Shown here: positions 28,801-40,560 of the stretch, one piece after another
Numbering within the stretch: position 1 is the stretch's first letter
How the letters are laid out: the number at the start of each line of letters is the position of its first letter
Made by a program: the position numbers and the translations under genes
Origin: Diacronema lutheri
Taxonomy: Eukaryota > Haptophyta > Pavlovophyceae > Pavlovales > Pavlovaceae
Direction: 5' to 3'
Assembly (NCBI GenBank): GCA_019448385.1
Contig: JAGTXO010000001.1
Location: 2,046,001-2,110,000, forward strand
Length of the DNA stretch: 64,000 nucleotides
Notes under the pieces: generated by a model
Told to the model about the DNA's origin: nothing
The model's input: the letters and a program-made list of their open reading frames with translations, nothing else
Databases searched by the model: none

Positions 28801-31800
28801 GCGCCGGCGGCCGGCGCTCGTTCAGCGCGCGGCACGACTCGTCGCCGTCCGCGCCGCGCGGCGCGGACGGCAAGGCGACGCCATCGCTTGTTGCGACGGT
28901 AACTCAGTTGCACGCCGATCGCAACCTCTGCCACTGGTACGCGCAGCAGCTGCAGGATGAGGCGGCTCGGCTCGGCGCGCGTCGCGGCTCGGCCACGGTG
29001 CCTGCCGCCGTGCTCGCGCGCGCTCTCGCCGAAACTCCGCCGCCATCGCCGCGCGCGCTCGCCCTCGCCGCCGGTGCGATCAGCATGGAGCAGCGCGCGG
29101 CGCTCGATGCATTCGCCGCGCTGCAGCGGCACGTCCTGGGCGCGTACGCTGCGCTGCTCGACGCGTATGCGGGCGCGCGCGAGCGCGAGGCGGGCGAGCC
29201 GATGCCCTTCGGCGCGTGCGCTATGCGCGCGACCTCCGTACCCACGCTTCCGCCAGCGCACCCTCTTGGCGCGCGCGCCGCGCCCGAGCTGTATGGCTGG
29301 CGCGCCACGCCGCCCGCCGAGCCGCGCGCGCGCATCGTCGCGCGCGTCGACGAGTCGGCGCAGACGGACTTTCCGCTGCCGCGCTCGCGCGCGACGCAGA
29401 GCGACGCGGGCGTGGCGGACGAGCGCGCGCCACCGTCGAAGGCGCACGCGGCGAGCTCGACGGCGCCGCGCGCGAGCACGCGTGACATGGCGTGCGACGC
29501 GGAGGGTCGTGGCGTCCGCTCGTGGGCGGTGCGGACGGTGGACGCAGCGACCGAGCCGCAGCATGCGGGCTGGCCGCGCGAGCGGGGCGTGCAGGTTCAG
29601 CCGCGCACCGCCGACGCCGGCTCGCTCGCCACGGTGCGGACCGCGAGCACGGGCACGCTACCGCACGCGCAACTCGTCGGCGTGCTGCCGGCGTTTGGTG
29701 CCGCCGGGGCCCCGCCAAGCGGCGCGTGCGGTAGCGAGGCGGTGCGCGTGCACGACGCGGCGGAGCGCGGCAGCGGCAGCCATGCGGCCGCCTCGCGCGG
29801 CGTGCGCGCGGGTGCCGACGCCGCCGATGGCGTCGACGGCCTGGCCGCGGGATCGGCCGATGGCTTGGCGGCGGCCGCCACGTGCGCGTCGCCGCCAGCT
29901 GAGCGCACAACGTCGCCACAGCCGCTGGGCGAATCGCCGCCCGCGCACGGCTCGCGCATGTGGCCGCCGGCCGCGCGCACGACCGTCGCCACGACCGTCG
30001 GCGCGGGCACATCCTCTTCGGCGCTCGGCAAGCCCAATGCGGACGCCGAGTGCGCGCGCGCGTGGCCGCCGGCCGCACGCACGGCGGCCGTGGCCGGCGT
30101 GCACGCGCGCGCGCGCTCGCGCGGCCCGCCCACCTCGCCGCCCTACAGCCTGCCGCCGTCGCCACCGCACGCGTCGCCGCCGCCGCTGCGTCCGCGTGGC
30201 GCGATGTCAAGCTCGCTCGGCGACGCGCTCGCGGCGGCGGAGGACGCGCGCGCCGCCGCGCGGTGCGCTCGGGCGGGTGGGCTGGGCGCGCCGGGCGGCC
30301 CGTGCGACGCGCGCGCGTCGACGACGCCGCTCGCGCGCGCCGCGCGCGCATCGCTCGGCGCCGTGCCGCACCGCATGCCCACGCCTCCGCGTCGCGCGCA
30401 CGCGCCGCCCGGCGCGTCGTCGCGCGCGGACGGCGGCGCCCGTGCCACGCGCGCGGCCGGGGCCGGCGCGGAAGGCGCGCTCGAGGCGCTGCACGCCGAG
30501 CTCGCACGCGCGCGCGCCGACGTGGACGATGCGCGTGCCGACGCGGACGCGTGCCGCGCCGAGGCGGATGATGCGCTCGAGCGCGCGCGCGACGCGGACG
30601 AGTGGCTCGCAAACGCCGCGCGCGCGCACGCGGCGCGCGCGCTCGCCGAGCAGGCGACACTCGCTGCCGAGCTCGCGCGCACCGAGGCGGAGCTTGAGAT
30701 GAGCCGCACCCTCGTGCGCGCGCTCTCCACCGAATTGCAAAATGGGGGCGATGGCGTGCAGCAGATTGGTGCGCACGATGGCGGCGGCGCGCTCGCTGAC
30801 GCGACGGCTGCGGCGAGCGCGCGCGCGGCGAGCGCCGAGGCGAATGCGCGCGCACTGCACGTGCAGCTCGCCGCCGCGCGCCGCGCGCTCGACGACGCGC
30901 GGCTCGCGCCACCGGCGCTCGCACCGTCCGCGGCCGGCGCGGGCGCGGACACCGCCGGCGACGGCAACGGCACGCTCGCGCCCGGCGTGGGTGGCTCGCT
31001 GCGCCAGTTGATGCTCAGCGCGCTGCAGCTGCCCGCCTTCTCAGCGGTCGCTGCGGACGAGAGCGCTGCCAACCGAGCACGCGCGCCGGCGCTCGAGGCG
31101 GTCGAGGCGGAGATGGAGGCGCTTAGCGCGGAGGCGGCGACGGTTGAAACGTTCATTGGCCAGTTGCGCGCGCAGCTTGAGGGGCGCAGGCGCGCCGCCG
31201 CCGCCGCCGCCGCGGCCGTGGCGATGGGTCTTGCTTCGGGTGGCGCGCCCGCGCCCGCGGTCGTGAGCGAGGCGGAGATCAGCGAGCTGCGCGCAGCGCT
31301 CGCCGACGCGCTCACACGCCGGCAGGTCGTCGGCGCGCACGTCGCGCGCCTCGACGCGGAGCTCGGCGCGCTCGGCGCGCGCGAGCGCGTCGAGCAGCTG
31401 ACGAGCGAAGCGCGCGCGCTGCGCGAGCACGTGCGGCACGCGATGACGCTGCTCGCTCCGAACAGTCGGCTGGATGAAACGGACGGCGCGCCTCTGCCTG
31501 GCGCGAGCGTGCCGCGCGCGCCGTTCGCGCGCACGCCGGCGACTCTCGGCCCGGTCGCGCGCGCGCCGCCAGCCAGCGCCGGCGCGCAGGTCGCGCCGCT
31601 TGGCGACACGGGCGCGCGCTCTGTGGAACCGGGCTGGTCTGCAGCAGCGCAGGTGCTCGGGCCGGGCTGGGCGCTTGCCGCCGAGCCGCGCAGGCCACCG
31701 ATCTCGCGCGCCGCGCGCACGCCGGCGAGCGCGCCGCGCGTCGGCGCGCCCGCCTACGGCGGCGCGCCGACCACGCGCTCGCCTTTGCTGGCCGCAAAGT

Positions 31801-32000
31801 CGCCGGGCTCCTATGAAGAGTACCTTCAGACGCTCCGCGCGGCGAGCGGGACACGCGCGCTCGACCGGCCTGCGAACGCGCTGGGCGCTGCGCGGCGCCT
31901 GCCCGCCGCCGCCGCGCCCGCTGAGCGGCTTGGCCCGCACGGCGGTGCGCCGCCCACGCGCCCGCCGCGTGCGCGCAGCTGGAGGCCCGCGGGCGCATGA
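24885..32000 (+). CDS. Giant alanine-rich coiled-coil protein, 2371 residues, single exon
   Basis: An uninterrupted frame from ATG 24885 (MFLAEGAPAVATLVERVGG) to TGA 31998. The first 250 residues have three similar segments built around a xxARELDTVWVPSLI / RARQLHAVWLPELS / LARELGLAWLPRLN pattern, a degenerate internal repeat of about 100 residues. From about 300 to 700 and 900 to 1250 there are long Ala/Arg/Glu coiled coils. At about 735-790 a Ser-Pro repeat region (AASPHGRATSPLGRAASPGR) resembles a proline-directed phosphorylation cluster. The region 1450-1900 is disordered with repeated MWPPAARTT-like blocks. The C terminus again has coiled coil and a basic tail. No enzyme domain is seen. 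A cytoskeletal, centrosomal or Golgi-scaffold role is possible but unproven. The extreme Ala/Arg content partly reflects GC bias. Confidence 0.8.
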
Positions 32001-32065
32001 GCGCGAGGCGCGGGAGGATTGAATGAAGGCCGTACGCGGACGCTGATGACGAACGACGCTTCCAA

Positions 32066-32142
32066 GGGGGGGGGGGGGGGGGCGGGGGGGGGGGGGGGGC
32101 GGGGGGGGGGGGGGGGGGGGGGGCGGGGGGGGGGGAGGGGGC
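32066..32142 (+). repeat. Interrupted poly-G array (about 77 bp)
   Basis: Almost pure G with isolated C or A at a few positions. It begins 66 bp after the stop codon of the coiled-coil gene. Confidence 0.9.
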
Positions 32143-32238
32143 AGGGCCGAGGCGCGACGAACGTAGCGACCGACAGTGCGCGCGCAGCGTGGGTCCGATG
32201 TCAGGGCGACGACCCTGCACACGCCCAAGGGCTGGGGT

Positions 32239-32255
32239 GGGGGGGGGGGGGGGGG
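32239..32255 (+). repeat. Poly-G tract (about 17 bp)
   Basis: Second G run of the spacer, preceded by ggctggggt. Confidence 0.85.
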
Positions 32256-32505
32256 CTGACTTTGGTGCGATCTTGCTTTGTGCTGTCGAGAGCGCTTGCT
32301 GGCACAGTCGCTTGGTGCGGACACACTAGCCGGGTGCTTGGGGTGCGTCGGGCGTGGACGCAGCACACTCTCACTTCACGCAAGGAAGAATGAACGCTAC
32401 ACCGTCGCGCGGCGCCGTATGCATCGCGGCGACCGCCTGCCTCTTGCGCGTGCGCGCGGCCCTGCTCTTAATCCATGACCACCGGCAAGCCGCCGATGGT
32501 GACCA

Positions 32506-32506
<1 letters not shown>

Positions 32507-32541
<35 letters not shown>
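32507..32541 (+). repeat. 35-base poly-C tract
   Basis: A pure C run on the + strand, opposite in polarity to the two G arrays upstream in the same spacer. Confidence 0.9.
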
Positions 32542-32542
<1 letters not shown>

Positions 32543-32788
32543 AACCCGCATGTCCGGCAGGTGCGTGCCTGCTACGCGCCGCGTGACCGCGCCCGCCGTC
32601 GCGTCCGCCACGCGCGCCCTCAGCGTGCGACGCACATTTGATTTTCAACTCAACTTTTAAATATATATTTTTTCCCAATCCCTATCAGCTCAGAATCAGA
32701 ATCTCTCGTGAGTATAGCTTTGGGAACGTCACCACAGCCTGGCAACTTTTAAAATCTCAGGCGGTGCCTCGAAATACGGTGGAGCCCA

Positions 32789-35700
32789 ATGGTGTCTGAA
32801 CGCTTGCCGAGCGACGCTGGCGGCGTGCAAAGCCCGCTCTCGCCGAGCAGCATGTCCGGGCGGACGCGCCGGCAGTCCATTCGCGCCGACGTGCGCCGGC
32901 GTGTCAGCCTCGCGGGCGTGTACGCGTCCAAACGCGGCTACTCTGGGCGTGTGCTCGGGCTGACCGCGCGTGATGCGCCGCGGAGGCAGGCCATTTGGCT
33001 GATCGAGCAGCCGTGGTTTGACGGGGGCATCCTCTTCGTCATCCTCGTCAACACGCTGCTACTCGGTATCGAGGGTCCGAGCGCGTCGCCGCCTCAGTGG
33101 ATCGAGAGGACGACGCTCTCGTTCCTGTGCGTCTTCACCGCCGAGGTCGTGCTCAAGGTCATCGCGAGCGGGCTGTACCGCGACCGGCACGCGTACCTGC
33201 GGTCCTACTGGAACGTGCTCGACTTGACTGTCGTGCTCACCGGCTGGGCGCCCTACATCTTCCCCGGCGCGCAGTCGGTGTCCGCGCTGCGCGTGCTGCG
33301 CGCGCTGCGGCCGTTGCGCAGCATCAACAGGCTTCCGAGCCTGCGCGCGCTCATCGATGCGATGGTGCGCGCGCTGCCTCAGCTGGTCAACGTGAGCCTG
33401 CTCCTCGCGTTCGTGTGCATCGCCTCGGCCATCGCCGGCATGCAGCTCTTCAAGGGCGTCCTGCGCTTCCGCTGCATCGACGCCGCGCTTCTCGCCGGCG
33501 CGCCGGGCGGCACGGACGTCGTCGCGGCGCTCGCGCAGCGCGTGGCCGACGCGGACGCGTTCCGCGTGTGCCGCCCGGCTGCGAGCGCGGCGGGCACATA
33601 CATCTCGGGCGAGCAGGGCACCTGCGCCTCGGGCGAGCTGTGCGTTGAGCTCGCCAACCCGATGAGCGGCACGGTCAGCTTCGACTCGTTCGGCGAGGCG
33701 CTTCTGACCATCTTCTCGATCCTCACGCTCGAGGGCTGGGCGGATGTCATGTGGCTGCAGGTGGACGCCGTCGGCTGGCCGGCGGTGGCGTACTGCGTCA
33801 CGCTCGTCGTTGTCGGCGCGCTCGCGCTCCTCAACCTCCTCCGCGCGATCATCTGCGACACCTTCGTGCCTGCAGACACCGTGAAGCCCACGCGTCCAAA
33901 CATGCGTGCCGCGCGGTCGATGAGCTCGGCCGAGCAGTGGTGGGACAAGACGTTTGGCGCGCACGCGCGGCAAGTGCTCATCCACCCCGGCTTCGTGCCG
34001 ACCGTCATCGGCGCGACGCTGCTCAACACCGCGCTCCTCTGCTGCTATTCGTACGGGATGGAGGACGCACTTCGCTCAAACCTCGACACCGTCGGCTTTG
34101 CGCTAAGCGCGGTTTTCCTCGTCGAGATGGTTGTCAAGCTCTCGGCGCTCGGCGTGCGCGCGTACACGCGCGACCCGTTCAACCTGCTCGACGGCCTCGT
34201 CGTCGCCGAGTCCATAATAGAGATCGCGCTCGCGCTCGCCGGGCTGGACAAGGTGGGCGGCCTCAACCAGCTACGCTCCCTCCGCCTACTGCGCGTGCTC
34301 AAGCTGATGAGCGCGTCCGACTCGACCAAAGAGCTGCTCGCGATGATGATGGCGTCGCTCGCCGCGCTGCGCTCGCTCCTCTTCCTCATCGCGCTCGTCC
34401 TGTGCGTCTTCGCCATCATTGGGATGCAGCTCTTCGGCCAATTGCCCTCAGCCACGCGTGACAACTTTTCAAACTTTGGGCAGGCGCTGCTCGCGACCTT
34501 CGTCGTCATGACGGGCGACGGGTGGACGGCGTTGATGGCGGGGTACTACACGCACGCGCCGATGACGAGCGCCGCCTATTTCGTCTCGCTCATCGTCGTG
34601 AGCAACTATGTGCTCCTCAACTTGATCATCGCCATCATGCTCGCAGCCTTCGACGACCTTGACGACGACGACGACGACAAAACGGGCGGAGGCGACGGAG
34701 GCGGCGGCGGTGACGGCGAGTTGGTGAGCGGCGGCATTACGCACAACGCGGGCGGCGGCGGCGCGGCGCCCGAGCCGCCATCGGCCTGCGCCGCGTCGTG
34801 CCCCGCGCCCGCCCGCGCGCACCTGTATCGGTACCGGAGCACGCTCAGCGCAGCACCCGCGCCGCCTAGCGCACACTCGTTCTACGCACCCAAGGCGGCG
34901 CCCGCCCCCGTGAGCAAGGACGAGTTCATGGGCATGTTCTCCGAGGTGTACGCGCAGGAGCGCGCGATGCTCACCACGTGCTCCGCGTCGGACGTCGGGA
35001 CGGGCGCGCCCGCGCAGAGCAAGGAGGTGGTGCGGCTCGCGAAGCGGCTCGGCAACCACGCGCTGCTCGCCGGGCCGGCGATGAACCGTGGCTCGTCGCT
35101 GACGCTTCTCGTCGACGAGCCGTCAAGCGCGCAGGACGACGAGCTGCGCGCGCGCGGCTGGCTCGAGCGTATCACGCTCGGCGACCGTGCGCTGATGCTC
35201 TTCCCGCCAAAAGCGCGGCTTCGCACGCTCGCCGGGCGAATTGCGCGCTCGCATGCGCTCAGCGCGTGCGTGCTCGTCCTGACCGTCGCCTCGTCGATGC
35301 TCGTCGCGACCGAGCCGGTCACGGACGCGGCGCTGCGCGCGGCGTCGCCTGCTGCGCTGCATGCCCTCCACTGGGCCGAGCTCGCAATCGCCGTCCTGTT
35401 CGCGCTCGAGGTGACGGTGCATGCGGTCGCTGACGGGCTCATCTGGCCGGCACCGACCGCTTACTTGCGCAACTCGTGGAACCAGCTCGACTTTGCCGTC
35501 GTGCTCGCATCAATTCTCGCGTTCGTGCCCTGCGGCGTGCGGCTCGAGTCGCTCAACCTGGCGCAGACCATGCGGACCCTACGGCCGCTGCGCCTTCTCT
35601 CCCGGTACGAGGGTACGCGCACGGTCATGTCGTCGCTCGTCACGTCGCTCCCCGCCGTGACGGGCGTCATCGCGGTTTGCCTCTGCTTCAACATCGTCTT

Positions 35701-37796
35701 CGCCGTGCTCGGGCAGCAGCTCTTCGGCGGCCGCTTCGCGCGCTGCTCGGACGGCTCGGCCGTCGACGAGGCCGAGTGCGTCGGCGTCTTTGCGCCCGAC
35801 CCGCTCTGGCCGGGCGCGGTCGAGCCGCGCGAGTGGCGCAACCCGCCGTTCGGCTCCTTCGACTCGGTGCCAGACGCGTCGCTGCTGCTGCTCGAGAGCT
35901 CGTCGCTCGAGGGTTGGACCGACGTGATGCGCTGGGCGTCCGATTCGGGCGAGCCGGGGCGCGCGCCGTCGGAGGGCGGCACGCCGTGGGCTCCCGCCTT
36001 CTTCGTGCTGTGGGTGATGCTCGGCGGCTTCTTTTCGGTCAACCTCTTCGTCGGCGTCGTCGTCGAGACCTTCTCGGCGTGCAAGAAGGCGGAGGAGGGG
36101 TCGCTCTTCATGACGGTCGAGCAGCGGCGCTGGGTGAAGCTGCAGACCTCCATGTACCTCAGCAAGCTGCACGCGCGCCCCGCGCGGCCGCGCGAGGACG
36201 GCGGGCGCTACGCACGGCTGCGCGCTCATGTCTTTGACCTCGTCAGCTCGAGCCGCTTCGAGAATGCGGTCATGGGCGCAATCATCGTCGCGACGGCGTC
36301 CGTCGCACTCGACGCCTACGAGCAGCCCGCGTGGCGCGTGCAGGTGCTGTCGCATGTGAGCACGGTGCTCCTCGTCGCCTTCACGTCGGAGGCGGCGCTC
36401 AAGATCGTCGCGTACGGGCCGTCGCGCTACTTTGCGTCGCCGTGGGATCGCTTCGACTTTGCGCTCGTCGTCGCGTCGCTGCTCGACGCGGCCGCGTCGG
36501 CGCTGCTCTCCGCCGCGTCGGGCGTCAACCCCGCGCTCATCCGCGCGCTGCGCATCGCGCGCATCGCGCGCGTCGCGCGCGCGGCGCGCGTCGGCTCAAG
36601 CATGCGCACGCTCCTTGCGACCGCGTCGCTCGCCGTGCCCGCCCTGCTCAACGTGCTGCTCGTCATGCTCGTGCTCCTCTTCTCCTTCGCGGTGCTCGCG
36701 CGCCACCTCTTCGGCGCGATCCGCGAGGGGCTCGAGGCGATCGAGCCCGAGCACCGCAATTTTGCCGACGTTGGGCGCGCGCTGCTCGTCCTTTTCGAGA
36801 GCGCGACGGGAGAGACGTGGTGCGGCATGATGCACGACCTGCGCCGCGCGGATTGCGCGGCGGTGGGCACACGCGGCTGCACGCCGTGGGCGGCCGTGCC
36901 CTTCTATATGGCGTTCGTGCTCGTCGCCGCGTTTGTGCTCATCAACGTGGTCGTCGCCATCGTGATCGAGACGCACTCGGACGTGCAGAACGAGCAGCAG
37001 GACGAGCAGGTGCGCGCGACGATCGATTGCGCGCATCTGCGCGCGCGGCCGCGCGCGTGGTGTTGCGCGGCGCCATCCGCGCCGTCTTCACCTCCACGGT
37101 CTGCCACGGCCCAACGCGCGACCCACACCTGCGCGCGCGCGCCAGGCGGTGAGCGTGCTGCACCTGGTTGCGTTCAAGAACGCGTGGTCCGAGCTCGATC
37201 CGGACGCCGACGGTCTCATCCCGGTCAGCTCGCTGCGCGCGCTGGTCGAGCTCACGCCGCACCCGCTCGGGCTGCGCGACTCGCCGCACCGCCTGCATAT
37301 GTACGAACGAGCCGACGCACTGCGCTTCATCGCGCAACTCAAGATGACCGTCTGGACGCGCGGGCGCGACTCGGTGATCGCCTACCACGAGGCGCTCGAC
37401 GCGTGCGTCGCGCGCTGCATGCCAGGCATCTCCGCCGAGGAGATGCGCCAGCAGTTCGTCACGACCGCATCGCAACTCGCGCGGTTTGAGCACCTGCAGG
37501 CGAACACGCGCGAGCAGGCGCTCGGGCGCTTGGCGGTGCTCCACAACGCCGCGGACGTCGGCCCGTACCACGAGTGGCCCGTCGCGCAGGCCTACGCCAC
37601 CATCGTGCTGCAGAGGCGCGCGCGGCTCGCACTGCGGGTCATTCGCGCACGGCGCGAGGAGGAGGGCGGCATCGTGGCGAGCGTGCAGCGGACCTTCCGC
37701 TGGATGGCGCCATGCAGCGCGCTGGGCAAAGCCAAGCCCAAAGCAACAGGGTGGCGCATGGCCGCAGAGCGGCAGCCGTCGTTGCGCCTCTTCTGA
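32789..37796 (+). CDS. Four-domain voltage-gated cation channel alpha subunit, calcium-channel type
   Basis: Two exons, 32789..37009 and 37146..37796, 1623 residues; donor GTGCGC, acceptor GCCAG. Four repeats of six membrane segments with arginine-rich S4 helices are visible, e.g. ALRVLRALRPLRSINRLPSL (I), LRSLRLLRVLKLM (II), TMRTLRPLRLLSRYEG (III) and ALRIARIARVARAARVGSSM (IV). Pore-loop residues: TLEGWAD (I, about 313), MTGDGWT (II, about 574), SSLEGWTD (III, about 1040) and ATGETWCGM (IV, about 1340), giving an E/D/E/E filter near the EEEE of Cav channels. Acidic stretch DDLDDDDDDK follows domain II. After domain IV comes an EF-hand-like FKNAWSELDPDADGLIPVSSL and an IQ-like AYATIVLQRRARLALRVIRAR, as in Cav C termini, which bind calmodulin. 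It sits in the plasma or flagellar membrane by family. Confidence 0.93.
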
Positions 37797-37983
37797 CTCG
37801 GCTCGCGAGTCGTGACATCCGAGCGGCCGACCCCAAATTGGCAGCCGTCTCGGCCGCGGGAGGGCAATGCTCACATGAGAGGCCTGACCGCCTGAGATGG
37901 GCCTTCTCCTCACGCTGCTGTTTCAAAACCGCCACACGCTCTCAGAAAAAGTTGGCGGCCGCGCGGTCGTCGCGTGAAGCAGC

Positions 37984-38987
37984 ATGGCGGGCGCCGAGGG
38001 CGCGACGGACGATTTCGCGGAGTCCTTCGCCGCGAAGCTGGAAGCGCTCAACGAAACGCAGCAGAGCATCAACGGCCTATCGACGTGGCTTCGCTTCCAT
38101 CACAAGCGCTCGCAGCAGGCCGCTCAGATCTGGGCCACGGCGGCTACGCAGGCGCCCGCGTCGCGCCACGTGCTCTTCGTCTACCTGCTCAACGACGTGC
38201 TGCAGACGTCGCGCAGGCGGCTGCCCACGCTTTGCGACCACTTTTCCGCCAAGATGGAGCAGGTGCTGCCCACGCTCTTCAAGGCCGCCTCGCCCCTCGT
38301 GCGCGAGAAGATCACGCGCGTGATCAACGTGTGGGACGAGCGCGGCGTGCTCGCCGCACCCGAGGTTGCGCGCCTGCGCGCCATCATGTCCGGCGGCGGC
38401 GGGCGTGCTGCGCCCCCGGCGCCGGCCGCGTCGGCCGTGTTTGCGACCGCGCCGCTGGCGAAGCCTGCGGGCAGCGAAGCAGCGTCGCTCGGCTCGTGCC
38501 TCGAGGCGCTGCAGAGCAGCGACGTGCTCGACCGCGCGCTCGCCTCGCAGACGGACAGCAACTTGACGCAGGTGCTGCGCAACGAGGCGGTGGAGGACCC
38601 GTCGCAACTCAGCGTCGCGCTCGGCCGCGTCGACGCCGCGCACGCCCTCGTCGTCGAGAATACGGGCGCACTGCGCGCCGAGCTCGAGGACAGGAAGCGG
38701 CTCATCTTGCTCCTCTGCAAGGCGGTCGAGCAGCAGGACGAGATCTGCAAGCAGATCGCCTCGGCCGTTCAGGAGGGCGACGCGACTCTCGCGCGCGTCG
38801 TCGAGACGCGCACGCGCTTGGACAATGTGCGGCACGCGCGCGCAGCCGCGGCGAGCGCGAGCGCGCACGCGTGCGGCGCTCGCCTGACACGCGCGCGCCT
38901 TTTCTCTGCGCTCCGCCACGCTGCTGCGCCGCTGCTGCGCAGATGCAAAGTCAGCTCGATGACATTGCGGGGATGGCCGCAGAATGA
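37984..38987 (+). CDS. RPRD1/RTT103-like protein with CTD-interacting (CID) domain
   Basis: Two exons, 37984..38826 and 38943..38987, 295 residues; donor GTGCGG, acceptor TGCGCAG, phase 0. Residues 1-135 are a CID: FAAKLEALNETQQSINGLSTW, HHKRSQQAAQIWA, RHVLFVYLLNDVLQTSRR and KITRVINVWDERGV. These helices bind the phosphorylated C-terminal domain of RNA polymerase II. A coiled coil follows (TGALRAELEDRKRLILLLCKA..), which in RPRD1 mediates dimerisation, and the last exon closes it with MQSQLDDIAGMAAE. The role is transcription termination and CTD phosphorylation control in the nucleus. It is convergent with the phosphatase gene, stops 25 bp apart. Confidence 0.88.
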
Positions 38988-39012
38988 CACGTCATCCGTC
39001 TATTAAAATGCG

Positions 39013-40484
39013 TCAGCCGGACGGCGGCGCGCGCAGGCGCGAATAGAAAGCCTCAGGCGTCTTGAGCGGGTCGTTGTACCGGCCGCACGCGTCGAGCTCG
39101 GGAGCGCCCGCCGCGAGCATGGGCCGCGCCGCCGCCTCAGAGAAGTCACCCGCGCGCCACGCGCCGACGACAAAGTCAGGTCGCAGTTGCTCGCGCAGGT
39201 GCACAGCGAGCGCGGCGTAAATGGTTGCAAACTCGAAATCCGACTTGACCATCCACAGCCGGCGCTCGCGCGTCGCCTCGACGGATGACGCGATCAGCTG
39301 GTCGAGCCGGCGCACATCCGAGCCGACCGAGTCGAGCCGTGCGAGCGCCTCGAGCCTGCGCGGCGCGGGCAAGCGCGGCGCGGCGCGCGGCTCGACTAGG
39401 TGCCCGTGCCGCGTGCGCGCGGCGGGCGGCGGGCGCGTGCGGCACGGCGCGGCGCGGGGCGGACGCGCGGCGGAGACGCACAGGACGACGAAGGTGCCCG
39501 TCCGGCCGACGCCCGCCGAGCAGTGCACGACCGGCCAATTGGCGAGCGGCACGTCGCGGATCGCATACGCGAGGGCGAGCACGTGCGCGGCGTTCCGGTA
39601 GAAGGCCTCGGTTCCGATCATGTGTGAGTCGGCAAAATCGATCCAGCGCGAGTACCAGAGCACCTGCACCATGCGCTGCTGCCCCGAGCCGTGCGTGAGC
39701 CGCACGTGGTAGCGGCTGAGGCCGGGCACGCTCGGCAGGTGCTCGGCGCCGATCAGCTCCGGCACCGCGAGCCAGCACGACACGGCCTCGGCGTCGACGG
39801 CGTGGTCGAAGGGCGGCCAGTAGCGCTCGCGCTTGTCGGACGGGTCCGATCCCACCTTGTCCGCCTCGTGCGTGAGGTTAATGATGTGCGTCGAGCCCAT
39901 CTCCCACGCCATCGCCCAAAAGTGGCCAAACGTGCTCCGCTTCGGGCACATCGTCGCGACGAACCGGTGGCCCGACGGGAGGTGGTCGATGGGCGTCGCG
40001 TTAATGTAGGCAACTGGCGGCGCAGCGCGCGCACGCGGCGACGAGCGGGAGTGAAGCCGTGCGCGGTTGGTCGCGTGCGCGCACGCTGCGCGCTCCTGGC
40101 GCGAGAAGGGGCGCGCGCGCAAAGCGGCACGCACCGGTGCGGAGCTGGAGCACCGAGTCGATGTACGGGCCCATCGCACCACCAAATCTGTTCAAGTCGG
40201 ACACCACCTAGCGCCGCCGGGGCGAGAGCCGCGGCGCCCGCGCGTAGGTGGGTGGCACGCCCAGGCGCGTTCGGCGCGCGCCGCGCCGCAGCCCGCCGCG
40301 CGGCAGCCCGCCGCGCCGCGCGGTAGGCTTCACCGCGAGTGCGCCGGCGGGCGCGCCGCACCTGTTCTTTGATTGGCCCACGCTTCCCGAGCGCGTAGTA
40401 CTCTTGCGCCGCCCCCGCTCTCGCCCAGCGCGCAAGCTTGGCCTCCACCGCCTCTGCGAGCGCGCTTCGGGCCGGCTGGCCCAT
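39013..40484 (-). CDS. Protein tyrosine phosphatase (classical PTP fold)
   Basis: Four exons: 40362..40484, 40135..40207, 39482..40013, 39013..39355; 356 residues. Donors are GTGCGG, GTGCGT and GTGCGT, with phases that agree. Seen: N-terminal helix (ALAEAVEAKLARWARAGAAQEYYAL), YINATPIDHL, FVATMCPKRSTFGHFWAMAWE, INLTHEADK, RYWPP, then RYHVRLTH..QVLWYSRWIDFADSH in place of the WPD loop (the Asp is kept as WID), and the active site VHCSAGVGRTGTF (Cys and Arg of CX5R present). The C-terminal part has LRRxxxW MVKSDFEFATIYAAL, the QYxFxYxAL-equivalent helix. It removes phosphate from tyrosine in proteins; the substrate is unknown. Confidence 0.88.
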
Positions 40485-40560
40485 GCCCTGTTTTCGAGTT
40501 TTCGTTCTTCTTTTTCATACGACGTATTCGCAGCGGTTGAAGTATAAGTACGACCGCACG
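40485..40560. promoter_or_regulatory. 76-bp divergent interval (PTP / JmjC-like) with T-rich and TATA-like elements
   Basis: Contains gttttcgagttttcgttcttctttttc, a strong T-rich patch for this genome, then gaagtataagtac (TATAAGTA at about 40542), only about 12 nt before the right-hand ATG. If that is a TATA box for the right gene, the transcript would start inside the coding sequence, so it may be coincidental. Confidence 0.35.

Larger units (their letters stand above)
32001..32788. other. 788-bp intergenic spacer with homopolymer tracts and an AT-rich promoter-proximal segment
   Basis: The longest gene-free stretch of the window. It holds three G/C homopolymer arrays, then (32642-32760) a sharply AT-rich part with aaatatatattttttccc and two copies of acttttaaa, directly before the channel gene. 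I see no coding frame or RNA gene. Confidence 0.7.

Noticed and set aside
25523-28873. Antisense open frame of over 1100 codons opposite the giant coiled-coil gene
   Set aside because: Its composition is Ser/Ala/Arg noise from the complementary strand of a GC-rich gene, with no domain; the plus frame has coherent heptads.
40542-40549. TATAAGTA as the TATA box of the JmjC-like gene
   Set aside because: Only about 12 nt before the ATG, too near for normal TATA-to-start spacing; kept only as a possible element.
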